This document shows positions 6,530 through 13,112 of a stretch of DNA of 16,664 nt, one piece after another. Position 1 is the first letter of the stretch. Every line of letters begins with the position of its first letter. Position numbers and translations under genes: made by a program. Below the pieces are notes generated by a model, which was given only the letters and a program-made list of their open reading frames with translations, was not told the DNA's origin and did no database searches. Origin of the DNA: Candidatus Saccharimonadota bacterium (GTDB lineage Bacteria > Patescibacteriota > Saccharimonadia > Saccharimonadales > Saccharimonadaceae); the NCBI GenBank assembly GCA_028289095.1, contig JAQGGY010000061.1, forward strand, positions 1 to 16,664. The letters run 5' to 3'.

Positions 6530-8014
6530 TTATGACGCCGACAAATATCGTGATAGTATCCGTGCCTTTGCAGGGCCTACCGCCGCCTCCAACTGCTGCG
6601 AAGTTGCCAGTTTCACGCCGCGCAGGCTGCCGAATGTCTTAATTAATTTTTTGCGCGTCGCCGGACCGATCCCCGGGATATCATCAAGCGAACTAGCGGT
6701 CTGCTTTTGACGCTTCAGTACCGTGTGATAACTAACAGCAAAGCGATGCGATTCATCACGTATACGCTGCAGTAATTTAATGATATGCGTACTATGAGGG
6801 AGGTTAATTAGTGTAAAGTCTTCGGTAACTGTGACATACCCGTCGAGTTCCTGTAGTTTCTGCTTATTCAATACTACCCCGGATTTTTGATGATGAATGA
6901 CAATTTGTTCTTCGCGTTTTGCCAGGCCGATAAAAGGAATTTTCGTTTGCTCGCGTTCGTCACGCGCCTGCAATGCAGCGTCTAGCTGTCCTTTACCTCC
7001 ATCAATCAGAATCAGGTCAGGACATCCCCATGTTTTTATATTCTTGTCACTTAACCTACGTGTCAGTGTTTCGTGCATATTATAAAAATCATTATTATGC
7101 TCGATGCGTGTCTTAAATTTGCGATAGTTAGCTCTGTCACTTGCGCCGTTACTGAAAACGACCATGCTGGCGACGACATTTGTACCGCTCATATGCGAAA
7201 TATCGTATCCTTCAATCCTGGCGGGAAGCTTTTTTAGCGTCAGTAAGTCGCGCAGGTCCCCTAACGCCTTGTCTTTGCTTATATCCATAAATTCTTTGTC
7301 GCCAAACATAATCCGCCGCTGCAGCTCGCGAAGGTTATTTAATCGATTTCGATATATGACCGCCTTTTCAAAATCATGCATTCCTGCGGCAGTTTTCATG
7401 TCTCGTTCTAATTCGCGAATTAATGCGACGCGTTCGCCTTTTAGATAGCGCACCAAATTACGCAGGTTAGCCCGATACTCATTTGCCGTTGTCGTCGCGC
7501 CAGGGCTTAACCCTAAGTGCACATCCAGATCAGGCCTTCCGCTATCGCGAGGCTTGGTGAAATACGGAAAGGTCTTTCGCAGATATCGTAATGCTTTTTT
7601 AACCGCAAATCCATTATAGTAGGGGCCGAAATATTCCGCGCCGTCATCGGCGGGATTACGCGTAAAGCATACATATGGCCATTCACTTTTCATATCAATA
7701 CGCACAAACATCTGTGACTTGTCATCACGAAGCAGAATATTATACCGTGGCATATACCGTTTGACCATTTCCGATTCTAGGAATAAGGCGTCAATTTCAC
7801 TATCCGTCTCAACCCAATCAGTATCATCGATTTCGGCAACAAGCGCTCTCGTTTTTACATCCATATCATTCGTACTTTGAAAATACTGCCGGACCCGGTT
7901 TTTAAGTACCGCCGCTTTCCCCACGTAAATAATCTCGCCTGTAGCAGATTTATGAAAATAAACCCCCGCTGATCGTGGTAATGTTTTTAATTTGGCTTCA
8001 AGTCGTGCATTCAT
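6530..8014 (-). CDS. uvrC: Excinuclease ABC subunit C, lacking cluster cysteines
   Basis: The 494-residue protein is a full but short UvrC (bacterial homologues are often about 600). In order: GIY-YIG nuclease (about 12-92) with Y19, Y30-VGK, R40 and metal-binding E80 (ALFLESEMVK..PRYN) for the 3' cut; UVR helix (about 204-238) for UvrB; RNase H-like nuclease (about 255-430) with D271 (GYDISH), D338 (LILIDGGKGQ) and H423 (RIRDESHRFA) for the 5' cut; and tandem helix-hairpin-helix motifs (about 443-494). It makes the dual incision in nucleotide excision repair in the cytoplasm. The segment normally holding cysteines (compare ..C..YxIGRCxGPC) reads PDLDVHLGLSPG at 161-172 with no Cys. The 3'-operon begins here; a TATAAT (8031-8026) lies very close upstream. 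Confidence 0.95.
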   Translation of the reverse strand: MNARLEAKLKTLPRSAGVYFHKSATGEIIYVGKAAVLKNRVRQYFQSTNDMDVKTRALVAEIDDTDWVETDSEIDALFLESEMVKRYMPRYNILLRDDKSQMFVRIDMKSEWPYVCFTRNPADDGAEYFGPYYNGFAVKKALRYLRKTFPYFTKPRDSGRPDLDVHLGLSPGATTTANEYRANLRNLVRYLKGERVALIRELERDMKTAAGMHDFEKAVIYRNRLNNLRELQRRIMFGDKEFMDISKDKALGDLRDLLTLKKLPARIEGYDISHMSGTNVVASMVVFSNGASDRANYRKFKTRIEHNNDFYNMHETLTRRLSDKNIKTWGCPDLILIDGGKGQLDAALQARDEREQTKIPFIGLAKREEQIVIHHQKSGVVLNKQKLQELDGYVTVTEDFTLINLPHSTHIIKLLQRIRDESHRFAVSYHTVLKRQKQTASSLDDIPGIGPATRKKLIKTFGSLRGVKLATSQQLEAAVGPAKARILSRYLSAS

Positions 8015-8104
8015 ATCTATATCTAATTATACCTGGATACATATGATATGCCGCCATACCACGAATGATGTGGTTAATACGCTATTCAGCGTCTGTTATT
8101 TTGG

Positions 8105-8173
8105 TTATACTAATATTTAAACAAACCGCCCTATATAGCGTAACATCGCTAGCTAAGTACGCTATTAGTATAA
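8105..8173. repeat. Nested inverted repeat in the divergent region
   Basis: An 11-base perfect inverted repeat, TTATACTAATA (8105-8115) and TATTAGTATAA (8163-8173), encloses a second one, TAGCGTA (8136-8142) and TACGCTA (8158-8164). On the right side the two arms run into each other, so one folded structure with a bulge on the left is possible. A further TACGCTATT copy lies near 8080. The position between divergent promoters suits a dimeric regulator site, but a plain RNA or DNA hairpin is equally possible. Confidence 0.55.
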
Positions 8174-8207
8174 ATTAAAGTACTTATTCGATAATTACAC
8201 AAATGGA

Positions 8208-8235
8208 TTGTAATATACGTAAAACATAGTATAGT
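8208..8235 (+). promoter_or_regulatory. Candidate promoter of the secretion operon
   Basis: TTGTAA (8208-8213) and TATAGT (8230-8235) are separated by 16 bases on the plus strand, each with few mismatches to the sigma70 consensus. Transcription would start near 8242 and give a leader of about 230 bases before the first gene. It is the best rightward promoter pattern in the gap, although the region is AT-rich and chance matches are likely. Confidence 0.5.
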
Positions 8236-8272
8236 GAGTACAAGATAAACATTCAACTCAAGCAGCCAATCC

Positions 8273-8402
8273 GTAATTGTTATTCGATTACAGAATTGAT
8301 GTTGATACATCAGCTTTGTAACCGGACAAAAATCCGGCAGACAGTCGTCTGAACTCAGATCTCGTTCGCCTTTTAATTAAGACGCGAACTCGAGACACGA
8401 GT
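8273..8402 (+). promoter_or_regulatory. Structured 5' leader with serial stem-loops
   Basis: Five successive hairpins can be drawn: GTAATTG/CGATTAC (8273-8291, one wobble), GATGT/ACATC (8298-8311), CCGGA/TCCGG (8322-8337), CAGAC/GTCTG (8338-8351) and CTCG-TTCGC/GCGAA-CGAG (8361-8394, two-base bulge). The last stem shares bases with an alternative hairpin ACTCG/CGAGT (8388-8402). Mutually exclusive helices ahead of an operon are typical of leader-based regulation. It matches no riboswitch class that I recognise, and no U-tract terminator follows directly. Confidence 0.5.
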
Positions 8403-8470
8403 ACGCATCTTAACTTTTTGGTTTACATTACATTACAGTTCGCATCCGACTCTAGCTACAGGAGCTAACC

Positions 8471-9778
8471 ATGGGTAAAGAGCAAGTATATGCACCTGCC
8501 GGACCACCGGTTGGGACAGTAGAAGTACATCAACGACCAGCAGCTCCAGACCGTGACCCGCATGTAGGTGTGTCACCAAGCGGTCAGCCGAATGACACAT
8601 CAGCATCGCAAGTCCAAACACCAGAAGATACGGTCGCACCTCTTGAGGAGCGCCCGGTTCCATTGTCTGGAGGCCGCGCAGTCTGGTACGAGGTCATGAA
8701 GACCATTACCTTCAATCCGAATCGACCTTGGCCGAAACTGAATAAGGAAGAGCAACGCATCCTGCAAGAACAAAGAGATGAGGAGCAGCGCCGCATACAA
8801 GCGAAAATCGACAAAGAAAATCGCGTTATACGTAACGCGCAACGCTTCATCGCACTTCGCGTTCTTTCAGATGAAAAGCCCAGTGCTACCGTTGCATTCT
8901 GGGGACTTAAGGGTGATAGCGCCACTACCACGACCTGTGCAATTAGCGCCGATGTCATGTCGGAAGTTACCTGCGCAGACGTGTCGGCAGTCGACCTTAA
9001 TCCCGCATCAGGTACACTCGGGGAACGACTCGGCAAATCAAATGTTGAAGTCGGTGTGAATAACACCGTCACAATTCGTGAATTGCTCTACATCGGTCCT
9101 CGCATCAAAAATCGGAAGCATTTCGCACACTACGCGCGTCCAACCGAAAATGGAGTGTTCGTCGTCAGCGCTGATAACATCGTTGACCGGACATCACACC
9201 TGAATAGCGACGATGCCGCATCGATTCTGAAAATCGCCGAAGACAACAGCAGCTATCCATACATCGATACGCCAAATGACATCACAACCCCTGTCTCGCA
9301 AGAGATTGCCAGCAAGGCTGGCGTCTATGTCTTTACGGCATTCACAGGGGAGCCTGATTCACTGCGGCAACTCAGTAAAACGATGGAAACCCTGCGTCGA
9401 CATGGTCATCAAGACAAAGTCGACAACGGTGTTGTTGTCATTAGCGGGATACAAGAAGGTGAAAACGTCGATGATTACAGGCGTTTTCTGCACATCGTTA
9501 ACATCGACAACAAGATTGTTCAGCGCTTGGCGGAATTTAAAGGTCACTTCCTCGGAATACCCTTTGATCATGCCATCAAGCCTGCGGCAAAAATCCAGTT
9601 GAAGGCAATTCAACAGGATACGTATTACGCGTACGTCGATGTCAACATCGCAATCCTGGAACTAGCACCTGTGCCTAACCCGGAACTTCCCAGCCTTAAA
9701 GAGTTGAGGAATCAACTCGAAGAGCAGAAGAAGGGCGCAAAAGCACCCGACCAGTCGGCACCCGTCGACGCTCACTGA
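8471..9778 (+). CDS. MinD/ParA-fold protein with degenerate Walker A motif
   Basis: The 435-residue protein has a Pro-rich disordered start (about 1-65), a charged helical stretch rich in Glu, Gln and Arg (about 90-125), and a SIMIBI/MinD-like domain from about 137 to 400. The normal KGGVGKTT box reads KGDSATTT (147-154): the deviant first lysine K147 remains but the P-loop lysine is Thr152 and both later glycines are changed. A Walker-B-like AVDLNPASGTLGERL (173-187) fits the MinD/ParA pattern VDxNPxxGTLxxRL. ATP hydrolysis, and perhaps binding, is therefore doubtful. It leads the operon, so it may act as a cytoplasmic scaffold or positioning factor for the apparatus; that is inference. AGGAG lies 8 bases before the ATG; the next gene's ribosome site overlaps its stop. 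Confidence 0.7.
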   Translation: MGKEQVYAPAGPPVGTVEVHQRPAAPDRDPHVGVSPSGQPNDTSASQVQTPEDTVAPLEERPVPLSGGRAVWYEVMKTITFNPNRPWPKLNKEEQRILQEQRDEEQRRIQAKIDKENRVIRNAQRFIALRVLSDEKPSATVAFWGLKGDSATTTTCAISADVMSEVTCADVSAVDLNPASGTLGERLGKSNVEVGVNNTVTIRELLYIGPRIKNRKHFAHYARPTENGVFVVSADNIVDRTSHLNSDDAASILKIAEDNSSYPYIDTPNDITTPVSQEIASKAGVYVFTAFTGEPDSLRQLSKTMETLRRHGHQDKVDNGVVVISGIQEGENVDDYRRFLHIVNIDNKIVQRLAEFKGHFLGIPFDHAIKPAAKIQLKAIQQDTYYAYVDVNIAILELAPVPNPELPSLKELRNQLEEQKKGAKAPDQSAPVDAH

Positions 9779-9791
9779 AAGGAGTATTGTC

Positions 9792-10220
9792 ATGTCCGTA
9801 CGTCGTACGTTCAGAACAATCCTTACTGGTGAGCCTACCTCGGTGGGCTCACCCGACAAGAAAGAAGGGTTTGCTATGCGTTATCAACGCCTCGGCAGCT
9901 GGTTCCTCGGAATCTGCGTTGCTGTCTACGTCGGCATGGTTGCCTCACCGGCAACCGCCAGCGTACCCGGGATTACAAAAGTCTGCCCAGATGCGAAACT
10001 AAAGGTTGGACCCGACGACATCGTGGGGCGGCTGTGGGGATATGCAGAGGTATTTGGACCGATCATTGCGCTCGGTGCACTTGCTCTCTTGATTCTCGTT
10101 GCTGCAGTTCCCAAGCTAAGGGTGAAGGTCATGCCGTTCGTGGTATGGCCGCTGGTACTGTTGATGCTGTTTGGCACAGCGGTAACGGTTTTCTCATCCC
10201 TGCCTGGTACATCCTGCTAA
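9792..10220 (+). CDS. Small signal-peptide, two-TM protein; VirB2-like pilin candidate
   Basis: Two in-frame starts are possible. ATG 9792 (142 residues) has a strong AAAGGAG; ATG 9876 (114 residues) has AAGGG 6 bases upstream and begins directly with a standard signal peptide, MRYQRLGSW...GMVASPATAS, likely cut after ATA. The extra 28 codons of the longer form contain an 11-bp hairpin, so 9876 may be the main start. The mature part of about 85 residues has two TM helices (IIALGALALLILVAAV and PFVVWPLVLLMLF) joined by a short basic loop, plus Cys near the start and at the very C-terminus that could pair. Size, signal peptide and two helices fit VirB2/TrbC-type T4SS subunits, and the neighbours agree, but no diagnostic sequence motif is recognised. 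Confidence 0.6.
   Translation: MSVRRTFRTILTGEPTSVGSPDKKEGFAMRYQRLGSWFLGICVAVYVGMVASPATASVPGITKVCPDAKLKVGPDDIVGRLWGYAEVFGPIIALGALALLILVAAVPKLRVKVMPFVVWPLVLLMLFGTAVTVFSSLPGTSC
9828..9853 (+). promoter_or_regulatory. Strong hairpin between two in-frame start codons
   Basis: GGTGAGCCTAC pairs with GTGGGCTCACC over 11 bp (one T-G pair), closing a CTCG loop. It lies 36 bases after the first ATG and 22 bases before the second. There is no T run, so it is not an intrinsic terminator. It could protect the pilin-like message, form a processing site, or tune use of the second start. Confidence 0.6.
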
Positions 10221-10227
10221 ATCCGAC

Positions 10228-10268
10228 AGTACTACCCATCAAGGCGCCCTGCCTTGATGGGTAGTACT
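10228..10268 (+). promoter_or_regulatory. Perfect 18-bp intergenic hairpin
   Basis: AGTACTACCCATCAAGGC (10228-10245) and its exact reverse complement (10251-10268) flank a five-base GCCCT loop, 7 bases after the stop of the pilin-like gene. The bases after it are TCCCCTACTC, with no T tract, so classical termination is weak at best. A very stable 3' hairpin after a gene needed in many copies commonly blocks exonucleases and raises its share of the message; partial termination is another option. Confidence 0.75.
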
Positions 10269-10294
10269 TCCCCTACTCATGAAATGGAGAGGTC

Positions 10295-11365
10295 ATGATT
10301 TTAGACATATTGCTCGCTGGCCTCCGGGATTCACTGAAAAAAGTGATTGACGGGATGATAACATTCGTGCAAACGATAATATCAACCCGCCCAAAAGGCT
10401 TAAGTGTATTGCAAGAATCCACCTTTGGCGTCAGCTGGGGTTATGCAGAAGTAGTAGCGACGTATGTCGTCATCGTAGTCTTGTTCATAGCTATGATCAG
10501 ACGCAACTATTTCCGAAATTTTGGCCAAGCACTCCTCATTGTTGTAGTTATTTCTACGCTGGGATACGCATGGTACGACATCGGGATAGGCATGCAAAGC
10601 ATCGAAAGCTACTTATTGGAGCGGGCGGACTTCTACACTCCACCAGGAGTGTCTAATGGATCGGGCTTTAATGTTCCGATCTTCGACAGCCCATTCTGGG
10701 ACATTTTGACGATCCTTTTACTCGGGGTTTCGATAGGACCCATGGCATTGATGTATGGCGCTTTTGACACCTTGCGTTTAGCAATGGTTATCATATTACC
10801 ACTATCAGTTGCAATGACCCCTCTTGGACCCAGAAGTAAAAAGTTTTTTCAAATTTCATTCGCAGCTACCCTGCTTGCGAGCGTATTTGGAAGACCCGCC
10901 GGTAAGTTTGCGATCGAATTGGGCCAATGGGCCAGCTATGAGCTCAACATCACCGACAGCCCCTGGATGACGATGACACTCACCATGATATCTATTGTCC
11001 TGGTATATGTCTTTGTCGGCCTAACGGCCATCATTCTTTACAAAACTCCAGACATCGTCAAAAGTCTTGTGAGTGGAACCACAGAGGTTGCCGGAGACGT
11101 CACAGCCAAACTCGCACCTGGTCAGACAGTCGATGCAAATACAGTGCGCATGGAAATGAATAATGCCATGCCGATGCCAGTTATGGTCGTAGAGTCTGAA
11201 ACTCAGTCCCGATCTATGATCACCAAAGGTAAGGACCTTGCTATTGATGGCGCAGCGATCGCTGCTGTCACCGTAGCAGCTGCCAGAGGTGGTGAAAAGG
11301 CGGGTACGATTGTGAAAGCCGCAACGGATGCTGCCAAACCCATATTGAAGTCTAATCCCAAATGA
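10295..11365 (+). CDS. VirB6/TrbL-like polytopic membrane protein
   Basis: The 356-residue protein has a short amphipathic start, about six TM helices (near 51-68, 75-97, 134-153, 157-175, 184-199 and 224-249) and a soluble, mostly helical Ala-rich C-terminal tail of about 100 residues beginning YKTPDIVKSLVSG. This layout fits the VirB6/TrbL family, which forms the inner-membrane core of T4SS channels, and the KTP.IV..L.SG segment after the final helix is common in such proteins. The gene comes after the pilin candidate and before the VirB4-type components, as in many Gram-positive systems. GGAGAGG precedes the ATG by 4-5 bases. Sequence similarity in this family is low, so the call rests on topology and neighbours. 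Confidence 0.68.
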   Translation: MILDILLAGLRDSLKKVIDGMITFVQTIISTRPKGLSVLQESTFGVSWGYAEVVATYVVIVVLFIAMIRRNYFRNFGQALLIVVVISTLGYAWYDIGIGMQSIESYLLERADFYTPPGVSNGSGFNVPIFDSPFWDILTILLLGVSIGPMALMYGAFDTLRLAMVIILPLSVAMTPLGPRSKKFFQISFAATLLASVFGRPAGKFAIELGQWASYELNITDSPWMTMTLTMISIVLVYVFVGLTAIILYKTPDIVKSLVSGTTEVAGDVTAKLAPGQTVDANTVRMEMNNAMPMPVMVVESETQSRSMITKGKDLAIDGAAIAAVTVAAARGGEKAGTIVKAATDAAKPILKSNPK

Positions 11366-11388
11366 CCGCCAGATAGGAGGAGTTGAAC

Positions 11389-12897
11389 ATGAGTTCAGCA
11401 ACTGCACCATCACAATGGACGCGTTTGCCTGGAAAGTTAACTGCGTCGATTCTTCGATTGACCCAGTTCGACCTGGCGGCGTTAGGGGTACTCAGCCTCG
11501 TAGCCTTGATACTGTATCGATTGATCGCCATGCCAGGCCTGATATTGGGCGTCGCTTTGATCTATTTGCTTATGATGCAACTAGAATACTTGCGGCGCTA
11601 CGATCAACTCTTTTTTGTTCTACCCGAGACTCTTTGGTTTCGCTACGTACGAAGAGGAAAAAACTGGACGCCGAAATCAAAAAAGTCAGCGTTGATTTAT
11701 CAACTAAAAGACCTACCTCGCACGGATACTCCGGGCAGGAATGTTGGCTTAGGATTCAACGTCGACAACCCTCAAGAGGTTAGTGTCGTCATTACAGGCT
11801 CGGGATCGCATATCGCGAGCATGAGTATTAGCGGCATGTGGCATATGCACCAACGCATCGCGAATGATCTGAGTAAGATCAGTATCAAACGCGGATTGGA
11901 GGTAACTGTCGGTTTTGTCATGCGGCCTAGGCCGTGGGATGAATACCAGCAGCGAGCATTCGAACAAGTGTCTTTCAATGGCAACTACCTATATCCAAAG
12001 ATTGTAGCAGACGGCGATGAGGCGGAAAATGTCACCGACGATGACCGCTTCCATGCCGAGCAATACGATTACAATCAAGAGGTGTACGATGTCTTCAATC
12101 AGGAGCAATGCACCAAGATAACAATGGCGACAGTAGTGACAATCCGTCGTAAAGCCGGAAATCCCTTTAAAAAGGCATCCAACGAAGCGCTGTACGAGGA
12201 CGAGGTTGCACAAGAACCTATTCTTCAGATAGCGACCCGCGCAGCAGCTATGCTACACAACCGGACAGTACAGGACGTAAAAATCCTAGACCTTGCTGGT
12301 TTGCGTGAATACTTCCGCGAAGCCTGGGATGCTCACAAGCTGGCTGATTACCGACGTGCGGCTAGAGAGCATAAGCTGACGTTATGGGGTCATTGGCCAG
12401 AAAAGATCATTCGCACGACGAAATCTTATGTCCAGACAGACAAGACCCATCATGGTCTGATTAGGATTACTGCGACGGCAGAAGCGGCGAGTCCTACTCA
12501 CCTGCTTCAACTATTCGGCGGTCCAAGTAAAAATCGTACCGTGAGTATGGTGACGCAATCAATGCGAAGTAAAGGTGACTATTTACTGACAGGTATCATG
12601 ATTGATATCTCGCAAGGAATACGTGACTTTTTCGGAACAGGGCGTCTGCGGCCTGGTGCAAAAGCCAAGGCCCGTGAGCGGCAAGAGCACGAGGAAACCT
12701 CGTACAATACCAAATTTCGGCAATTGTACGACTACTGGATTCCCGTTGCAGCCAGCAGCCCCCGCGAACTCCAAAACGAGATCAACGGGATGCTAGAGTA
12801 CTTTGACGGCTGCAACGAAATTGAAGCCAAAGAAGTGCGCACGCTCGAGCCACTGCTTTACCGTATGGTATGGCGCGCACTCACCGGCGTGATGTAA
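11389..12897 (+). CDS. SCO6880-like T4SS membrane component (PrgI-like TMs plus soluble domain)
   Basis: From ATG 11389 the product has 502 residues. Two TM helices (about 28-45 and 48-66) are followed by RRYDQLFFVLPETLWF and a long soluble region. The PrgI-like two-helix start, the central domain resembling the N-terminal half of VirB4/TraC-type proteins, a WP..I....SYV...HHGLIRI segment, and RTVSMVTQ..RS near the middle-to-late part fit the actinobacterial SCO6880 family that partners a separate ATPase. No P-loop is present. The start was chosen because AGGAGG at 11375-11380 is 8 bases before this ATG; a TTG two codons earlier would sit too close. The stop overlaps the ATG of the next small gene (TAATG). 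It probably anchors the VirB4-like ATPase encoded downstream at the membrane. Confidence 0.6.
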   Translation: MSSATAPSQWTRLPGKLTASILRLTQFDLAALGVLSLVALILYRLIAMPGLILGVALIYLLMMQLEYLRRYDQLFFVLPETLWFRYVRRGKNWTPKSKKSALIYQLKDLPRTDTPGRNVGLGFNVDNPQEVSVVITGSGSHIASMSISGMWHMHQRIANDLSKISIKRGLEVTVGFVMRPRPWDEYQQRAFEQVSFNGNYLYPKIVADGDEAENVTDDDRFHAEQYDYNQEVYDVFNQEQCTKITMATVVTIRRKAGNPFKKASNEALYEDEVAQEPILQIATRAAAMLHNRTVQDVKILDLAGLREYFREAWDAHKLADYRRAAREHKLTLWGHWPEKIIRTTKSYVQTDKTHHGLIRITATAEAASPTHLLQLFGGPSKNRTVSMVTQSMRSKGDYLLTGIMIDISQGIRDFFGTGRLRPGAKAKARERQEHEETSYNTKFRQLYDYWIPVAASSPRELQNEINGMLEYFDGCNEIEAKEVRTLEPLLYRMVWRALTGVM

Positions 12898-13076
12898 TGA
12901 ATAAACCACTATCAAAGGATGTGATAACGCCGGAGGTAGCTGAACGGGTCTTAATGACTCTTTTCGCTACCTCCGGCCCCACCAACTACATTTCAGCTAT
13001 CGAATTAATCCTTGATTCCATACCTGAGATGCTGTTGCAGGAAACCTGCATGGTATCTTTGAACGTTAACAATTGA
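12897..13076 (+). CDS. Small 59-residue protein, translationally coupled
   Basis: The ATG at 12897 overlaps the preceding TAA (TAATG), a coupling arrangement that also appears elsewhere in the window. The product begins MNKPLSKDVITPEVAER and appears helical and amphipathic (VLMTLFATSGP, SAIELILDSIPEMLL), with no TM helix or signal peptide. I do not recognise a family. It sits between the SCO6880-like gene and the ATPase gene, so it may be a small adaptor, but the DNA also carries a 12-bp perfect inverted repeat, and the reading frame could be incidental to an RNA structure. An upstream in-frame ATG at 12870 lies inside the previous gene and is less likely. Confidence 0.5.
   Translation: MNKPLSKDVITPEVAERVLMTLFATSGPTNYISAIELILDSIPEMLLQETCMVSLNVNN
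12929..12977 (+). promoter_or_regulatory. Long two-part hairpin inside the small ORF
   Basis: GCCGGAGGTAGC (12929-12940) and its exact reverse complement (12966-12977) enclose a 25-base segment that itself can pair as GGGTC-TTAAT-GACTC (one wobble). The whole is a 17-bp stem with an internal loop. There is no T tract after it. It lies about 136 bases before the ATPase start and may cause processing or differential expression inside the operon. Confidence 0.65.
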
Positions 13077-13112
13077 CCCATTCATATTCGCACTACCATT
13101 AGAGAGAGTGAC

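Larger units (their letters stand above)
8015..8470. other. Divergent gene-free region between uvrC and the secretion operon
   Basis: No coding region is supported here on either strand. The left part (8015-8180) is AT-rich and carries a nested inverted repeat and a TATAAT box facing uvrC (8031-8026, minus strand). The middle (8208-8235) carries a promoter-like pair facing right. The right part (8242-8470) would be a roughly 230-base transcribed leader packed with stem-loops, ending in a clear AGGAG ribosome binding site before the ATG at 8471. Confidence 0.8.

Noticed and set aside
8433..9072. Antisense frames over the start of the MinD-like gene
   Set aside because: They oppose a gene with a clear ribosome site and recognisable domain; no ribosome site or family similarity is seen.
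10228..10268. Classical intrinsic terminator
   Set aside because: There is no T tract after the stem; kept only as a hairpin with possible stabilising or partial terminating effect.
11383..11388. TTG start two codons before the SCO6880-like gene
   Set aside because: It lies only 2 bases after AGGAGG; the ATG at 11389 has ideal spacing.
12870..12896. Longer start for the small ORF at 12870
   Set aside because: It lies inside the upstream gene without a ribosome site; the overlapping ATG at 12897 fits coupling better.
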